From Plectosphaerella cucumerina (lineage: Eukaryota > Ascomycota > Sordariomycetes > Glomerellales > Plectosphaerellaceae), in the NCBI GenBank assembly GCA_020746995.1, contig JAGPXD010000003.1:1674001-1738000 (forward strand): 64,000 nucleotides of DNA. Reading direction: 5' to 3'. Shown here in pieces: positions 10,574 through 21,715 of this stretch (position 1 is its first letter; every line of letters starts with the position of its first letter). The position numbers and the translations under genes are program-made. The notes beneath the pieces are model-generated. The model was not told the origin of the DNA. It did not search any database and was given only the letters and a program-made list of their open reading frames with translations.

Positions 10574-13399
10574 CTACACCATGACCACGTCCCGCTCGAC
10601 ATCGCCCGCTTCCGCCATGACCAGGTCCTCCATGGCCGGCGCCAGATCGTCCATCTCCCGCAGGGTATATTCCACCAGGTAGCTCTCATCAACCAGTTCC
10701 TCCATGCGCTTGTAGTGACGCTCCGTGTACACCTTGATGGCGTTGAGCACCTCCTTGAGGCTCTGCTGTCCGCGGGCGCCGCGCACCGTCAAGCCTGACA
10801 GCTTAGATGCCGAGTGAGTGCGGACGAGCGCCCACAGGATGCGCTGGGCAACAGGTGCCGTCCGGGCGTTCGTGTTCCAGTCGCGCACGCGCAGCAGCAG
10901 CGTGAAGAGCTGCTCGTCTGACAGCGTCGCCAGCACCTCGTCGACGGCCAGCAGTCCCGTCAGGCTTCCCTCCTCGGCCTTCGTTGATGTGGCCACGGAG
11001 GTGAATATGTTCAGCAGGCGTCCAGGGTGGTTCAACTGCAGCGCCAGGACGATGGCATCGCGGTAGGATCCTGCGTGCATGTGGTTCTCGAGCTCCTGCT
11101 CCTGCTCGACCAGCCGCAGCGCCGCCTGTGATGCCTGAGCTTGTGTCTGCGATGTCGTGTCCCGCCAGAAGCAAACCGTCGAGTCGCCGCTGCCAGACAC
11201 CACCTCGTTGGTTTCGGGGTGCACCGCGAGTGCCCACACACGGTCCTCGTGGTTGTCGAGCGTGCACTCGTTCTCGCCGGTCTGCGCATCCCACACCTTG
11301 ACGAGACCATCGCCCGCAGCCGTGGCGAACTGGATCTGCCGCCGCACCTTCTCCTCGTGCTTGGGAATCTTGAGCCATGCGACCTTGAGAACGCTGTTGG
11401 AGTGGCCTTCGAATGTCCGCACGCACGTGTAGCTCGTCAGACTCCACAGCTTGACCATCTTGTCACCGCTGCCCGTCAGAATGACGCCCTTGCCAGCCAC
11501 AGGGCCCTCGTCTCCCTGGATCGTTGGCGTCTCGGCCGGCGCGAACCGCACCGACCACACACCACGCTTGTGCCCACGCAGGATGCCCTGCACCTCGCCC
11601 TCGGCCACCGACCAGATCTTGACCGTCTTATCCTGCGACGCCGTCGCAAAAAGCTGGCCCGAGTGGTGCACGTCGATGGCGTTGATATCCTTGTCGTGCG
11701 CTTTGCGCGTGAAAACGGCGCGCGAGCTCGTCTTCTTCGCCTCGCGCGGGATCTCCCACTTCTTGACCGTCATGTCCTGCGAGCCCGTGAGCAGGAACGG
11801 CGGCGGGTGGCTCAGCGGGTCCTTGAACTGCGCCGACGACTCGGCCGGCACGTTCTTGGGCAGGGCCACAGCACCGACCGACTGCGCGTGACCCGTGAAG
11901 ACGGCCCAGCACGCGTAAGAGTCGTTGGCAGGGTCGATGCGCCACAGACGCGCTGTGTTGTCCTTTGCGCCTGTTGCGATCCAGTGTCCAGACCAGTCGA
12001 CGTCCATGGTTAGGACAATATCATCGTGGCCCTTGAGGAGGCCGACATCCTGGCCAAAGTACCGCGCGCCCGCTGACGCCCAGTCCTCCGCTGTCCGCGC
12101 AGCGTCGGGTGCTGTGACCGACACGATGCGGACATCCTCGTCGTTGGTGCCGAGGGCCATCAATGACCGATCAGGCAGCAGGTATGCAAGGTCGATGACC
12201 TCGTCGTAAGAGCCCGAAATGCGGCGGAAGGGCTCTGGCACCGCGCCCGTCGCCGTCTCCTTGGTCGGGGCATGGTACAGCGCCAGGGTCTGGTTGGCCT
12301 GGACGCAAAGAATAAAGGGCAGCTCGGGCCGATAGATGGCGCTGATGACGCCCTCGAGCTCCGACTTTGCGGCCTGCGCCTTGGAAAGCTCCCTACCCGT
12401 GTCCGTGTCCCAGACGCGGAGGCAGCCCTTGGCACCGGCCGAGAAGGTCAGGCGGCCCTCGTCGGCAAAGCCAACGGCCTCGACAAGCTCCAGACACGGC
12501 GCGATGTGCCTCTGCTTCCATGACCGCACATCCCACCACACGATAGTCTTGTCCCTGCCGGCGGAGACGAGCGCTTGCTGCTCGGGGGAGTAGTCTAGGC
12601 CCTGAACGTCCGAGACGTGAGAGTCGAGTGTCGCGAGAACCTTGCGCTTGTTGAGGTCCCACACCTTGATCTCTCCGTTTTGGCTGCCGGAGACCAGGCG
12701 GAACTGCGTTCCCCCCTCGGCCTCGGCTGGCTTTTCCTCCTCTTCTGTCTTCTTGCCCTTCTTTCCCTTGGTCGAGGTGGCCTCGCCGGCGCGCGCTGCG
12801 ACGTCGAAGAAGCGCAGGGCTGAGACGAGGACGCTGGGGCCGCGGAAGGTGTGTGTGACGTAGCCGCCGGCGATATCCCAGACCTTGATGGTGCCATCGG
12901 TGCCGCCGGTGGCCAAGAGCGTGCTCGTGCGGTCGACCGCGAGGACGACAACGGGTGTCGTATGGGGCTTGACTGATCGGACTGGTGTGGCTTCGATGGT
13001 GCCATCTTCGGAAGTGGTGAGGGCGTAGATCTTCATGGAAAGCGAGCGCGAGCAGACGATGAGGTGGGAGCCATTGGGGGTCACTGTGAGGGGGGTTAGT
13101 TGATGAATGCGACAGCAGGTGGGCGGGAGACGTACGGGTCAGGGTCGAGATTGCTTCTCCATCCTGATGGGTAGTCAGTTAGTATTTGCTGTTTCACCCG
13201 GGTGAGCCTGAAGTCGACATACGCCTTCAATCTTTGCAAGATGCCGCCCATTGGAGGGGTCCGTGAGGATCGCATCGCCCTCGAGGGTGGTCGCAAGGAT
13301 CTGCGCGCCATTGCTGAGGGCGACGGAACCGCCAGTGTAGATTGGCCGAATGACCTTTTCCGGCTCGAAAGTCGTCTTGAGGGGCTGTCTGTTCGCCAT
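10574..13399 (-). CDS. utp13: U3 snoRNP / SSU-processome WD40 protein Utp13 (TBL3)
   Basis: A nucleolar component of the UTP-B subcomplex that acts on 18S pre-rRNA in early 40S assembly. Three exons: 13399-13223, 13163-13136 (28 nt) and 13083-10574. Introns are 59 and 52 bp. Joining them gives one 904-residue frame reading ...AKIEG-DGEAISTLT-LTPNGSHL... WD40 repeats cover residues 1 to about 720, with clear WD/GH pairs such as GGTDGTIKVWDIAGG, SGSQNGEIKVWDLNKR, SAGRDKTIVWWDVRSW, GHDDIVLTMDVDWSGHWIATG, TASQDKTVKIWSVAEG, GSGDKMVKLWSL and GSGDSTVCFWRDTT. The Utp13 C-terminal helical domain follows (about 730-890: LVEQEQELENHMHAGSYRDA, LALQLNHPGRLLNIF). A Lys/Glu-rich insert sits in an early propeller blade. 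The C-terminal domain separates it from other WD40 families. Divergent starts for sad1 and utp13 are not shared: both genes read leftward, 287 bp apart. Confidence 0.95.
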
Positions 13400-14464
13400 T
13401 GTGTCGACCGGATATGCCTGGGGTTGGTGAACGCGGCAACTGAACTCGAGCCCAGTCGTGCTTGCTTCATTGTCGCCCGTCGATCTAGATTTTTTTGCCA
13501 GTCTTATCGATAAGCAATTAGTCTTATCGGCGGCCAAATGCTGCTGAGTCATCTGACAGCAACGTTCGAAACTCCAGGGCAACCATCGCAGCTCTGTGGA
13601 TGTCAACCAATAAGGCGTGCAATCAAACGATCACCACCTCATAGACTTGTTGTCCGAGGTGCTTCATCGCGGGATGTACTGTGTAACACACCAGGTCTTG
13701 TTTGAGAGTCTACTGTGCATAGTCAATCCCGTGATGACGATGCACTTCGGGTTGCCTAGGAATATTTCGACCTAACTTCCAGACCTTCTGCCCATGAAGT
13801 TCTAATCTAAGGACTATTGTTGTGAGCATGGTGATCTTATTGTCTGCAAAATTTGGAAATAAGGGTTCCAGTGGGATTAAAGCCAGCGACATCGCGCTTG
13901 GAACTGCGCGCTTGCGCGTCTATTTTGGCAGGCGCCTCAACGGTGGCCCGCCGCTGCGGTGCCGCTTGGCCGCCACCCGCCGCTGAGTCATTGGGCACTT
14001 TGACAGGGGACACGGTCCCGCTTTTCCGACCTCCGATGTCCGTCGATTCCCCCCCCCTTTTTCGGACAATGCGCCGCGGCAACCCCTGCGGACATGCCCC
14101 GAAAAGTCCTAGGACGATGACCCGAACGTCCCTGCAATTACCCCTGATCTAGCCCTGCGCACTGCAATGATGCGAAAGCGAATGTGGAGGCGTTCGGCTT
14201 CGGGTGGGCAATATGGGCGCCGCGTGGACACAGCAAAATGGTGACTGCCAGGGTATTAAAGGGGGGATGCCCACGAGCGCCTCGCTTGTCTCGGAGTGTT
14301 CCTACTCTCTCTATACTCTTCACATTCGTTCAGAAACATTCATTCGCTTACTGTCTCTTCGTAGACGTTCATTCGTTCCATACACACAAGCATCCTCACT
14401 GGTCTGAGGAAGGTTTTTGCCATCCCGTTTTCATTCTTTGAATCAGTCTTCAGATCAGCTCAAG
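13400..14464. promoter_or_regulatory. Intergenic region and promoter upstream of the CBM1 pectin lyase
   Basis: About 1.06 kb between the divergent starts of utp13 and the first pectin lyase. A TATA-like GTATTAAAG at about 14251-14259 lies roughly 200 bp before the ATG at 14465, followed by a pyrimidine-rich leader (14300-14460). The middle part is GC-rich with a C run near 14051-14059. No coding sequence was recognised. Confidence 0.45.
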
Positions 14465-16078
14465 ATGCGTTTCAACACGATCTCCATCCTGTGCGCTCTC
14501 GCCGCTAGCACCGTCTCTGCCCAGTCCGTCGTTGGCAAGGCATACGGCTTCGCCACGGGCGTGACCGGTGGCGGCTCTGCTGCCGCCGTGACACCCACCA
14601 CGGCTGACGAACTTGCCAAGCTGCTTGCCGACGACACTCCTCGCACTATTGTCATCAGCAAGACATGGGATTTCACTGGTACCAAGGCCACGGGCGCCGG
14701 TTGCGATCGGAAGAGCTGCAGTGCTTCCAACGGCGGCCAGCTGTACCTCGGCGAACTCTCCTGCGGCGGCTCCGACAACGTTGCTGTTAGCTCTATCACC
14801 TACGACAAGGCTGGCAACGAGCCCCTCATCGTTGGCAGCAACAAGAGCATCATCGGCACCGGCGGAAAGGGTGTTCTTATCGGCAAGGGCCTCCGCGTCA
14901 AGAAGAACGCCAAGAACGTTATCATTCAGGGTCTGGAGATCAAGAATCTCAACCCAGGCATCGTTTGGGGAGGTGACGCGATCGATTTGCAGGCGCGTTT
15001 CCAGATATAATGATTGTAAACAGTTGACTGACTGATCTACAGGGCGGCAACGACGGCGTTTGGATCGATCACGTCAAGGTTTCGCTTGTCGGCAGGATGT
15101 TCATTGTGACCCACTACGACGCCTCCAGGGTCACTGTGAGCAACTCTGAGTTCGATGGTCGTACTACTACCTCGGCTTCTTGCAACGGCAACCATTACTG
15201 TAAGTTACATCATGTTTTGGCCTGCCTCGGGAGTCTACTCCCGTACAACGTAGCACGGCTCCCCCCTGGCTCCGCCGACTCCTGAAACATTCTAAAGGAC
15301 ATTTACTGACTGGGCGGCATCGATAGGGACCATGATGTTCTATGGAAAGGGTGACCAAGTCACGCTCGACCGCAACTACTTCCACGACGTCGCGGGCCGC
15401 GCTCCCAAGCTGGGCCAGGACGGCACCCCCGGCACCTTCCAGGCCAGCAACAACCTCTTCAAGAACATGAAGGGCCACGCCTTTGACATCTACACTGGCG
15501 CCAACGCCCTGCTCGAGGGCAACGTCTTCGAATCCGTCAGCCAGCCCATGACCGACAAGGGCGCCTCCGTCTCCACTGTCTACACCGTCAGCAACGCCGC
15601 CGCCGCCTCCGCCTGCTCCTCCTCCATCGGCCGCGCGTGCCAGGTCAACAGCCTGGCTTCCAGCGGCAAGTGGCCCTCGATCTCCGGCGGTCTCTCGGCC
15701 TTCTCCAGCGTCAAGAACTCGCTCGTCACCCCCGTCGCCGCCAACCAGGTTTCCGCCCTCGTCCTCGCCAACGCCGGCCCCGCGAAGCTCGGTTCCTCCG
15801 CGTCCAGCCCTGCTCCCGTCGTTGAGGCTCCCGCTGCCGCCGCCACTACCACTGCCAAGGCTGTCGCGACGCCCACTCCTACTCCCGCCACGCCCGCTCC
15901 CGCTCCTCCCTCCGCCGCGCAGGCCCCGGCTTGGGGACAGTGCGGAGGCAGCGGCTGGACCGGTGCGACCGCTTGCGCTTCGGGCACTTCGTGCGTCAAG
16001 CAGAACGAGTGGTACTCGCAGTGCCTGACCCGTCGCGCCGCCAGGGCTGTTCGCCGTCGCGCCGCCGCGCGCGCTTAG
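14465..16078 (+). CDS. Secreted pectin lyase (PL1) with C-terminal CBM1
   Basis: Cleaves methyl-esterified homogalacturonan by beta-elimination outside the cell. Exons 14465-14992, 15043-15199 and 15327-16078 code 478 residues. Signal peptide about 1-19 (MRFNTISILCALAASTVSA). The PL1 parallel beta-helix shows YGFATGVTGGG, NKSIIGTGGKGVLIGKGLR, NVIIQGLEIKNLNPGIVWGGDAI, GVWIDHVKVSLVG, VSNSEFDG and CNGNHYW. VWGGDAI and the placement of WIDHV favour pectin lyase over pectate lyase. A Pro/Ala/Thr linker (about 378-429) leads to a CBM1 at 430-462 with C434, C445, C451, C461 and aromatic W431, W457, Y458. After it comes an Arg/Ala tail of 16 residues, which is unusual. Intron 1 must use a GC donor (GCGCGT) at 14993; intron 2 is 127 bp with GTAAGT. 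It is followed in tandem by a second pectin lyase without CBM1. Confidence 0.92.
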
Positions 16079-17053
16079 AGCGTTCTCATGCCGGACCTCA
16101 AACTCATCCTGTCATCTGCTGAGATTCCTGTAAATACTTTCGCCACACACAATCGTGTGTTGGCCAACTACCTTGTGTCATAAACCCCAGACGTTGGATC
16201 AATATATTGTCTCCACAAATCTTGGCGGCTGTCTCCGTCGACGCGGGAGGTGCGTCCGTGCTTTGTCATTCTTAAAATTGAACCGGTCAGCCGGATGTTC
16301 GGCACAGACCGGAACTGCCAAGACGGATGGACCCGTCAATCCTGAACCAGTGAAGTGGTTTGGCTGGGAGACTTCTCGGGCGGCTACAAAATCGAAGGCG
16401 AAGCCCGAAATCCATTGATCGCACGGGCCATCGTATACCTCGCGCTTCCTTCCACGCGAACTTGGGCTTGACAGGGACCCCCCGGTGGTACGAGCTCAAC
16501 GAGGCAAGCTGTGGGCATCATCCCCGGACGTCTGACCACAATCAGAGAGCATCGTTTCAAAACTCTCCACCAGCATTGCGACAATTCCAAAGTGCCGTGT
16601 CCACCTGAGAGTGTCGCTCCACTGTCAGCTCGAATCAGACGCGTGCTTCTAGATTGCTTTTCCGACATCGCGCCCCTAAATGCCGGCAGGCAAGCCGGCC
16701 TGTTTCTCATACACGAGCAGACCACGCGTGGTGCTGTTTTCTGCCGGGCTCATCATGGAGATTCGAGGTCTACTTGAGACTCTGTGAAATTGGCAGTTTG
16801 GGGAGAATGAGATCGCCATTGTTGACGACTCAGTCGCCGGCGGCACCTTCGGGATGATGAGCTGCAGTGGGATCATATGAGAACGAGACAGTTCGCCGTC
16901 CAAATACATCGCTTTTCCTCCATACAGTCAAGTCTCTCCTTCATTTCCAGTCTACATTCGTTCTCCCGACGTCCACTGCGGCTGACCGAACTCACCGACC
17001 GATCCACTTTTACCCCTTTTCCCGAAAATCACGTGACCACCAACACCACCACC
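16079..17053. promoter_or_regulatory. Spacer between the two pectin lyase genes
   Basis: About 975 bp with the 3' UTR of the first lyase gene and the promoter of the second. Upstream of the second ATG, 16900-17053 is pyrimidine-rich with CACCACCACC just before the start. No further gene was seen. Confidence 0.5.
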
Positions 17054-18240
17054 ATGCGTACTACTCTGGCCCTTTCCATGGCGCTGGCCGCCAATACTGC
17101 CGCCGCGGCCGCCACGGGCAAGGCCGAGGGCTTTGCCGCTGGCGTCACCGGTGGCGGTGATGCCCCTGACGTCTTCCCCAAGACCACGGACGAGCTCATC
17201 GCATACCTCGGCGACGACGAGCCACGCAACATCGTTATTGAGGGCGAAATGAACTTCATCGGCACCGAGGGCACAGCTACGGAGTCAGGCTGTGCACCTT
17301 GGGGTACTGGCGCTGCTTGCCAGACGGCTATCAACCATGGTGACTGGTGCAACAGGGAACAGCCCGACGCGCCCAAGGTGGCCAGCATCACATACGACAA
17401 GGCCGGTGTCTCCGGCATTCCGGTCAAGTCTAACAAGTCATTGGTCGGAAAAGGAGCAGCTATTATTCGTGGGAAGGGTCTGCGCATGGCTGATGGAGCG
17501 GAGAACATCATCCTCCAAAACTTTGAGCTCACCGACCTGAGTGCGTATCCCCTGCATCTCCAAGTCTATGAGCAGCATCTAACTGACAATTTCCAGACCC
17601 TTCGTGGGTATGGGGCGGGGACGGTATTTCTATGAGGGGTGCTGATATGATCTGGATTGATCATCTCACGATTTCCAAGATCGGACGGCAGCATATCGTG
17701 GCAGGCGATGCTGGTGCCGGAAGGGTCACCATCTCCAACACCCATTTTGACGGACGCTCCGAAAAATCAGCCACATGCAACGGACAGCATTACTGGAACC
17801 AGCTTTTGATCGGCAAATCAAGCGACCAGTTCACCTTCATGGGAAACCACTTCCAGAGCATCAGCGGTCGTGGCCCCAAGGTCGGCAGCGGCACCATCGT
17901 CCACGCCGTCAACAATGTGTGGACCGACATTGATGGGCACGCCTTCGAGACGGAATCAGGCGCAATCATCCTTGCGGAGGGTAACGTCTTTGACGGCGTC
18001 GAGACCCCTATCAAGGAGGGCGGCGGTGGAAGTGTTTTCGCCGCCAATGACGCCGCTGCGGCTGCGCAGTGCGAGGCCGCGCTGGGACGAGCATGCGAGG
18101 TGAACTCGCTCACAGGAGCTGGTCCGTTCGAGGGCGCCGAGGCAAGTGTGCTGGGGAGCATCAAGAACCCTGCGCCGGCGGTCGCGGCATCGGATGTCAA
18201 GACTAGCGTTGTCAGCAAGGCGGGTGCTGGGAAGCTGTAG
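17054..18240 (+). CDS. Secreted pectin lyase (PL1), no CBM
   Basis: Extracellular beta-elimination of highly esterified pectin. Exons 17054-17540 and 17597-18240; a 56-bp intron (GTGCGT donor) splits the Asn of DLNPSWVWGGDGI. The product has 376 residues, the usual length of fungal pectin lyases. Signal peptide about 1-18 (MRTTLALSMALAANTAAA). Family motifs in order: GFAAGVTGGGDAPDVFP, a Cys-containing loop (SGCAPWGTGAACQTAINHGD), NKSLVGKGAAIIRGKGLR, NIILQNFELTDLN, WVWGGDGISMRGADMIWIDH, ISKIGRQHIVAG, FDGRSEKSATCNGQHYWNQ and FTFMGNHFQSISGRGPKVG. It reads in the same direction as the CBM1-bearing lyase 975 bp upstream. The two differ enough in sequence and intron position that this is not a recent duplicate. 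Confidence 0.94.
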
Positions 18241-20561
18241 GCGCCAACAATGAATGAACTGAAGATGTTCCACTCCATTTTGTCTTCTTCACTCAAACGA
18301 AACAAACTGATGTGTGTTCTAAGCCTTTTGGCGGGCAAGACGAGGCGGGATTCTCGCAACCTCAATGTCGACATGACGAACCAAGTGTACCTACAAGGCG
18401 TCGACGACCTTGGCTATTCACTATCGGTCAGACGCTCGTTATTTCTGTGATCTTGGACGCTGTTTTGAGGCGAAGCGGGAAAACCACCTCGTATTTAGGT
18501 GGCCGACAATCCGATCCTCGTGAACCCGATGTTGCTCACCTTGCAAAGCTGCTCTGGGTTCTCTTCTCTAAACTCAGGTTTAACTTGACCTCGAGTCACA
18601 TTGGGTGCGCATAGGTGTTCACAGACTCATCGCCTATCTATGGACTGCCCTGAGCTACCATTGCTACGAAAATGTTCGGCGAACCTTCGTCTCTTATGAA
18701 GCGCGGGCGCTGGCAAGCCACAATTCAGAGGCGTCAAGCCATCAGTAGCAGCCTCAAAAGATGACTCCGACCAACTGGTACGTAGTACTTAAGGAGCGAA
18801 CAGCGCATGTCCTCCCAGAAATCTCTGCACCTTCATCCTCCAATCTTCCTGTCAATTTGCTCCCAACAGGCAGTACCGACAAATTTGACCGGGGAGGTCG
18901 GCAAGTATCCAGGTTTGCACGAATGCATTCTCGCATGCTCTTGCATCTGTCAACTCGGTCCTGCAATGTTTGTTCCAACGTGTCAGTTCAATTTATCCTG
19001 CCCAAGCAAGACTCTATTCCACCAAAGTCACATCCTACACTTGGATATGAGCTTGGTCCTAGGGAAGGAAACAGTCGGCCCATGATGAAAAAGAGACACC
19101 CGCAAGGGCTCTGAGGCCACAGCTTCACAACCGCATGAAGCAACCAAGCAGCACAACTTCTTGGAGTCACTTCCCGGCCCTCTCAAGATGTCTCACACTC
19201 AGGTGTATTCGTCTGCAGGGAAATTCCCTAGATACGCTTATGGAATCCTTCGATGTTACCTGTCTCGCCGATGATGATAAAGCTCGAGAGGGTCTGAGGC
19301 CGAGAAAGACAACAGGTGGCATGGTCTACGATCTACAGCTAGGACGATGTACGACGGTACAGCAAAACATTCAGCTAACACTAAGTATGACCAGACAACT
19401 TCGGAGGCAAAGCAGTTCCGCGGCGGAAACAGACAAAGGCAAAGGCAGCGATTGGGTTGTGGTCTTTTGAGCCAGAGGCTACGAGTATTTCGGGCAGCCA
19501 GCGATCGCTGTGAGCCTGTGACCATGTCACACAGCCACTAGCTCCTTGAGGGAAGTTCAACTTTCCGAGATCCCCAGGAATAAGCGATGCTCCTCGGAAT
19601 TCGCTCGCGATGAAGATGTAGAGACGCAGATGTAATCAGGACTCTAGTGGTAGGAATCAAGAGCGGCCAGACATGCCCGTCGCGAACTCAAGCCCAGCAA
19701 GGGAGGAGCATCCATAGTTGCAGCAGCAACTGCAACTACCTGATGTGAGTGAAAAGGTCTGCAAAGGACTCAACAATGGGGTAGTTCAGCGGCATGTCAC
19801 CAAGCAAGCACCTTCAATGCAACATAGGTATCTTGCTATCTCCGGCACATCTGTGCAAGCATTCGAGGACCACCAGAGAACTTGGCCGGCGCCAAAACCG
19901 TGGGTACATGATGTCGAATCATGAATGCCCATGCCAATGGGAAATGTCGACAGCCACTATATTCCATGGGTTTCACGAGGCATCACATATGTAGGCATCG
20001 CCCTGATGAAAATGTCACCAAATGTTCATCCAAAGCTCGACCCAGCTGTACCTAGTCTGCTGTGGAACTTTAAGGATACCGCGAAGGACATGAGCTCTTC
20101 CTTGGGGACAGCCGCTCGGTACCGATGGAAGCACATCAGCTGAGCAGGAGCAAATTACAAGAGGGGTGACTGTGATGACGTCTATTCTTGCTGTACCAGC
20201 TGCTTCAACATTCAGGGAAGAACATCTGGTGCGGACGGGAAGGTGCACAAGGTCGCATGGAAGTCAGAGCCGGTGAAGAGACAGGTGCATGAGACATTGG
20301 GCGCCTGGGGGAGCAAGTGCAAAGGGCGGGGAGGTAGGTACGGCAGCTTCCAGGTTGGTACGGAAGGTGCAGCAGTTGTGGCCCGGGCAGGTACGAAACT
20401 GGCAAGAACAACCCGCAAGGCAGGTGCGGCCTCCGCTCGACTATAAATTCCAACACTCCCCCCTTCCCGTCAACTTTCCCCCCTTCTCCTCGCCCTCCAG
20501 GCTCCAACCCTCCACCGGCACACAGCCTGACGGCTGATGTGAAAACAACACACCTGCTAGA
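18241..20561. other. Gene-poor interval downstream of the pectin lyases
   Basis: About 2.3 kb without a recognisable gene. Base composition looks more balanced than in neighbouring coding regions. ORFs up to 117 codons (for example 18761-19114) have no recognisable motif. A TATA-like CTATAAAT at 20442-20449 followed by a C/T-rich stretch marks the likely promoter of the transcription unit that starts near 20500. Confidence 0.4.
20442..20449 (+). promoter_or_regulatory. Candidate TATA box of the zinc-knuckle unit
   Basis: CTATAAAT followed by a pyrimidine-rich stretch. About 110 bp downstream is a well-formed intron (20562-20621: GTAAGT donor, CTAAC branch, CTGCAG acceptor). Together these suggest a real + strand promoter with a noncoding first exon. 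Confidence 0.35.
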
Positions 20562-20794
20562 GTAAGTCCGTCTTCCTGTCCCTCATCATCGCCCACCATT
20601 CCATCGCTAACTTCTCTGCAGCATCACACCCACGCAAAGTAAACAGCATGCTCCCTTCCTCCCGTCACAACAATCTTCATTCCCATTCATCACGGCCGGT
20701 CACACATTTCCCTCGCATCAGTCACTGCCTGCTATCATCATCACTTCACCACAAGGTCGACATGCTCGGAATGGGAAGAACTAACATGTGGCAG

Positions 20795-21057
20795 ATGGCG
20801 GGATACACCATCGTCCAGAACTTTGGCGGCGGCGGCGGCGGCGGCGTCCGCACAAAAAAAAAAGAGCAAGAAGAACATCACCTGCAATCATGCAAGTCAT
20901 CCATCCCTCCATCCAGTCAGTCACAGCAGCTAACATATTCAAGTGCGGGAAAAAAGGACATCTGATCAAGACATGCTTCCAGCGAATCGCGGAGGCGCGC
21001 GGCGGCGCGGCGGCGCAGGCCAACGAAAAACTCGAGGCCCAAGGTGGCCGAGCTTGA
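20795..21057 (+). pseudogene. Possible small CCHC zinc-knuckle gene with a frame break at a poly-A run
   Basis: Splice-like signals surround this unit: a CTAAC branch then GCAG ending at 20794, and a second intron 20892-20943 with a GCAAGT (GC-type) donor, CTAAC branch and AAG acceptor. Removing that intron joins TGC AAT CAT to TGC GGG and creates a perfect CX2CX4HX4C zinc knuckle (CNHCGKKGHLIKTC), followed by an Ala/Glu-rich helix-like tail to the stop at 21055-21057. The ATG at 20795 (MAGYTIVQNFG plus a Gly run from a GGC repeat) is in another frame; one fewer A in the A10 run at 20864-20873 would join the two. The alternative is an upstream coding exon I could not define. Such knuckles occur in RNA-binding proteins and in retrotransposon Gag; no pol or LTR is visible here. 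It may be a real gene with an indel, a dying gene, or a Gag relic. Confidence 0.3.
20825..20846 (+). repeat. GGC trinucleotide run
   Basis: About seven GGC copies directly upstream of the A10 run in the possible zinc-knuckle unit. It reads as poly-Gly, poly-Arg or poly-Ala depending on frame, so it gives no help in choosing the frame. Confidence 0.8.
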
Positions 21058-21262
21058 GGGCGAGCTTCGACGCATTAAAGGTCAAAAGCCTGCATCCCCC
21101 CGAATTTTTTGGGAAAATTCACCGGCCCTCAGGCCTGAGTCAGCTTAGGGGATGGTCGAATTTATAGTGAAGATGGCCGAGGTGGCCCAAAGATCAAAAG
21201 CCTAGTGATTCAGCTTGTTTCATTTCAAAGCTTGAACAGTGATATCTTCCGCCACCGCTTAG

Positions 21263-21511
21263 ATGAAATTCGCCGCGAGCAGGCTGCCCGTTAAGAAGTC
21301 CAATATCGACGAGGCCAACGTGTTCATCGACACGATGGGGTTCTCCAGCTATATTCACTCAACAGGCATCCCGCCGGCCGAGATCATCTCTCTCCTTGAG
21401 CCCGAGCGCGACCAGAAGGCTGTCGTCGAGTACGTCCTCCCCCGGCTGCTGGCCATCTGCCTTGCCTCGCGCGAAAGGCTGCCCTTCGGACCACTATCAC
21501 TTTCGTCATGA
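21263..21511 (+). CDS. Unrecognised 82-codon ORF
   Basis: I do not recognise this. The frame starts at an ATG preceded by a splice-acceptor-like GCTTAG, so it could be a 3' exon of a longer unit rather than a complete gene. The peptide looks protein-like: residues 12-30 read KSNIDEANVFIDTMGFSSY, then PPAEIISLLEPERDQKAVVEYVLPRLLAICLAS, with likely helices and no low-complexity bias. No domain is evident. It lies between the possible zinc-knuckle unit and the membrane protein gene at 21716, on the same strand. Confidence 0.25.
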   Translation: MKFAASRLPVKKSNIDEANVFIDTMGFSSYIHSTGIPPAEIISLLEPERDQKAVVEYVLPRLLAICLASRERLPFGPLSLSS

Positions 21512-21715
21512 AATATCGTCCAGTGCACATGTGTTAAAGATAACGTCCATCTACCTACCCAGTCCGTCCATCTGCTCAATCTGTTCATCTGCTCACTCCG
21601 TCCATCTGATTAGTCAGCGAAACCTCGACCTCAACACCACGCCCCCGACCACATCGACAATCACTTCCATCCATCCCATTCCTCCCATGCCCGCCTCAAC
21701 ATTACTGCCTGCGAA

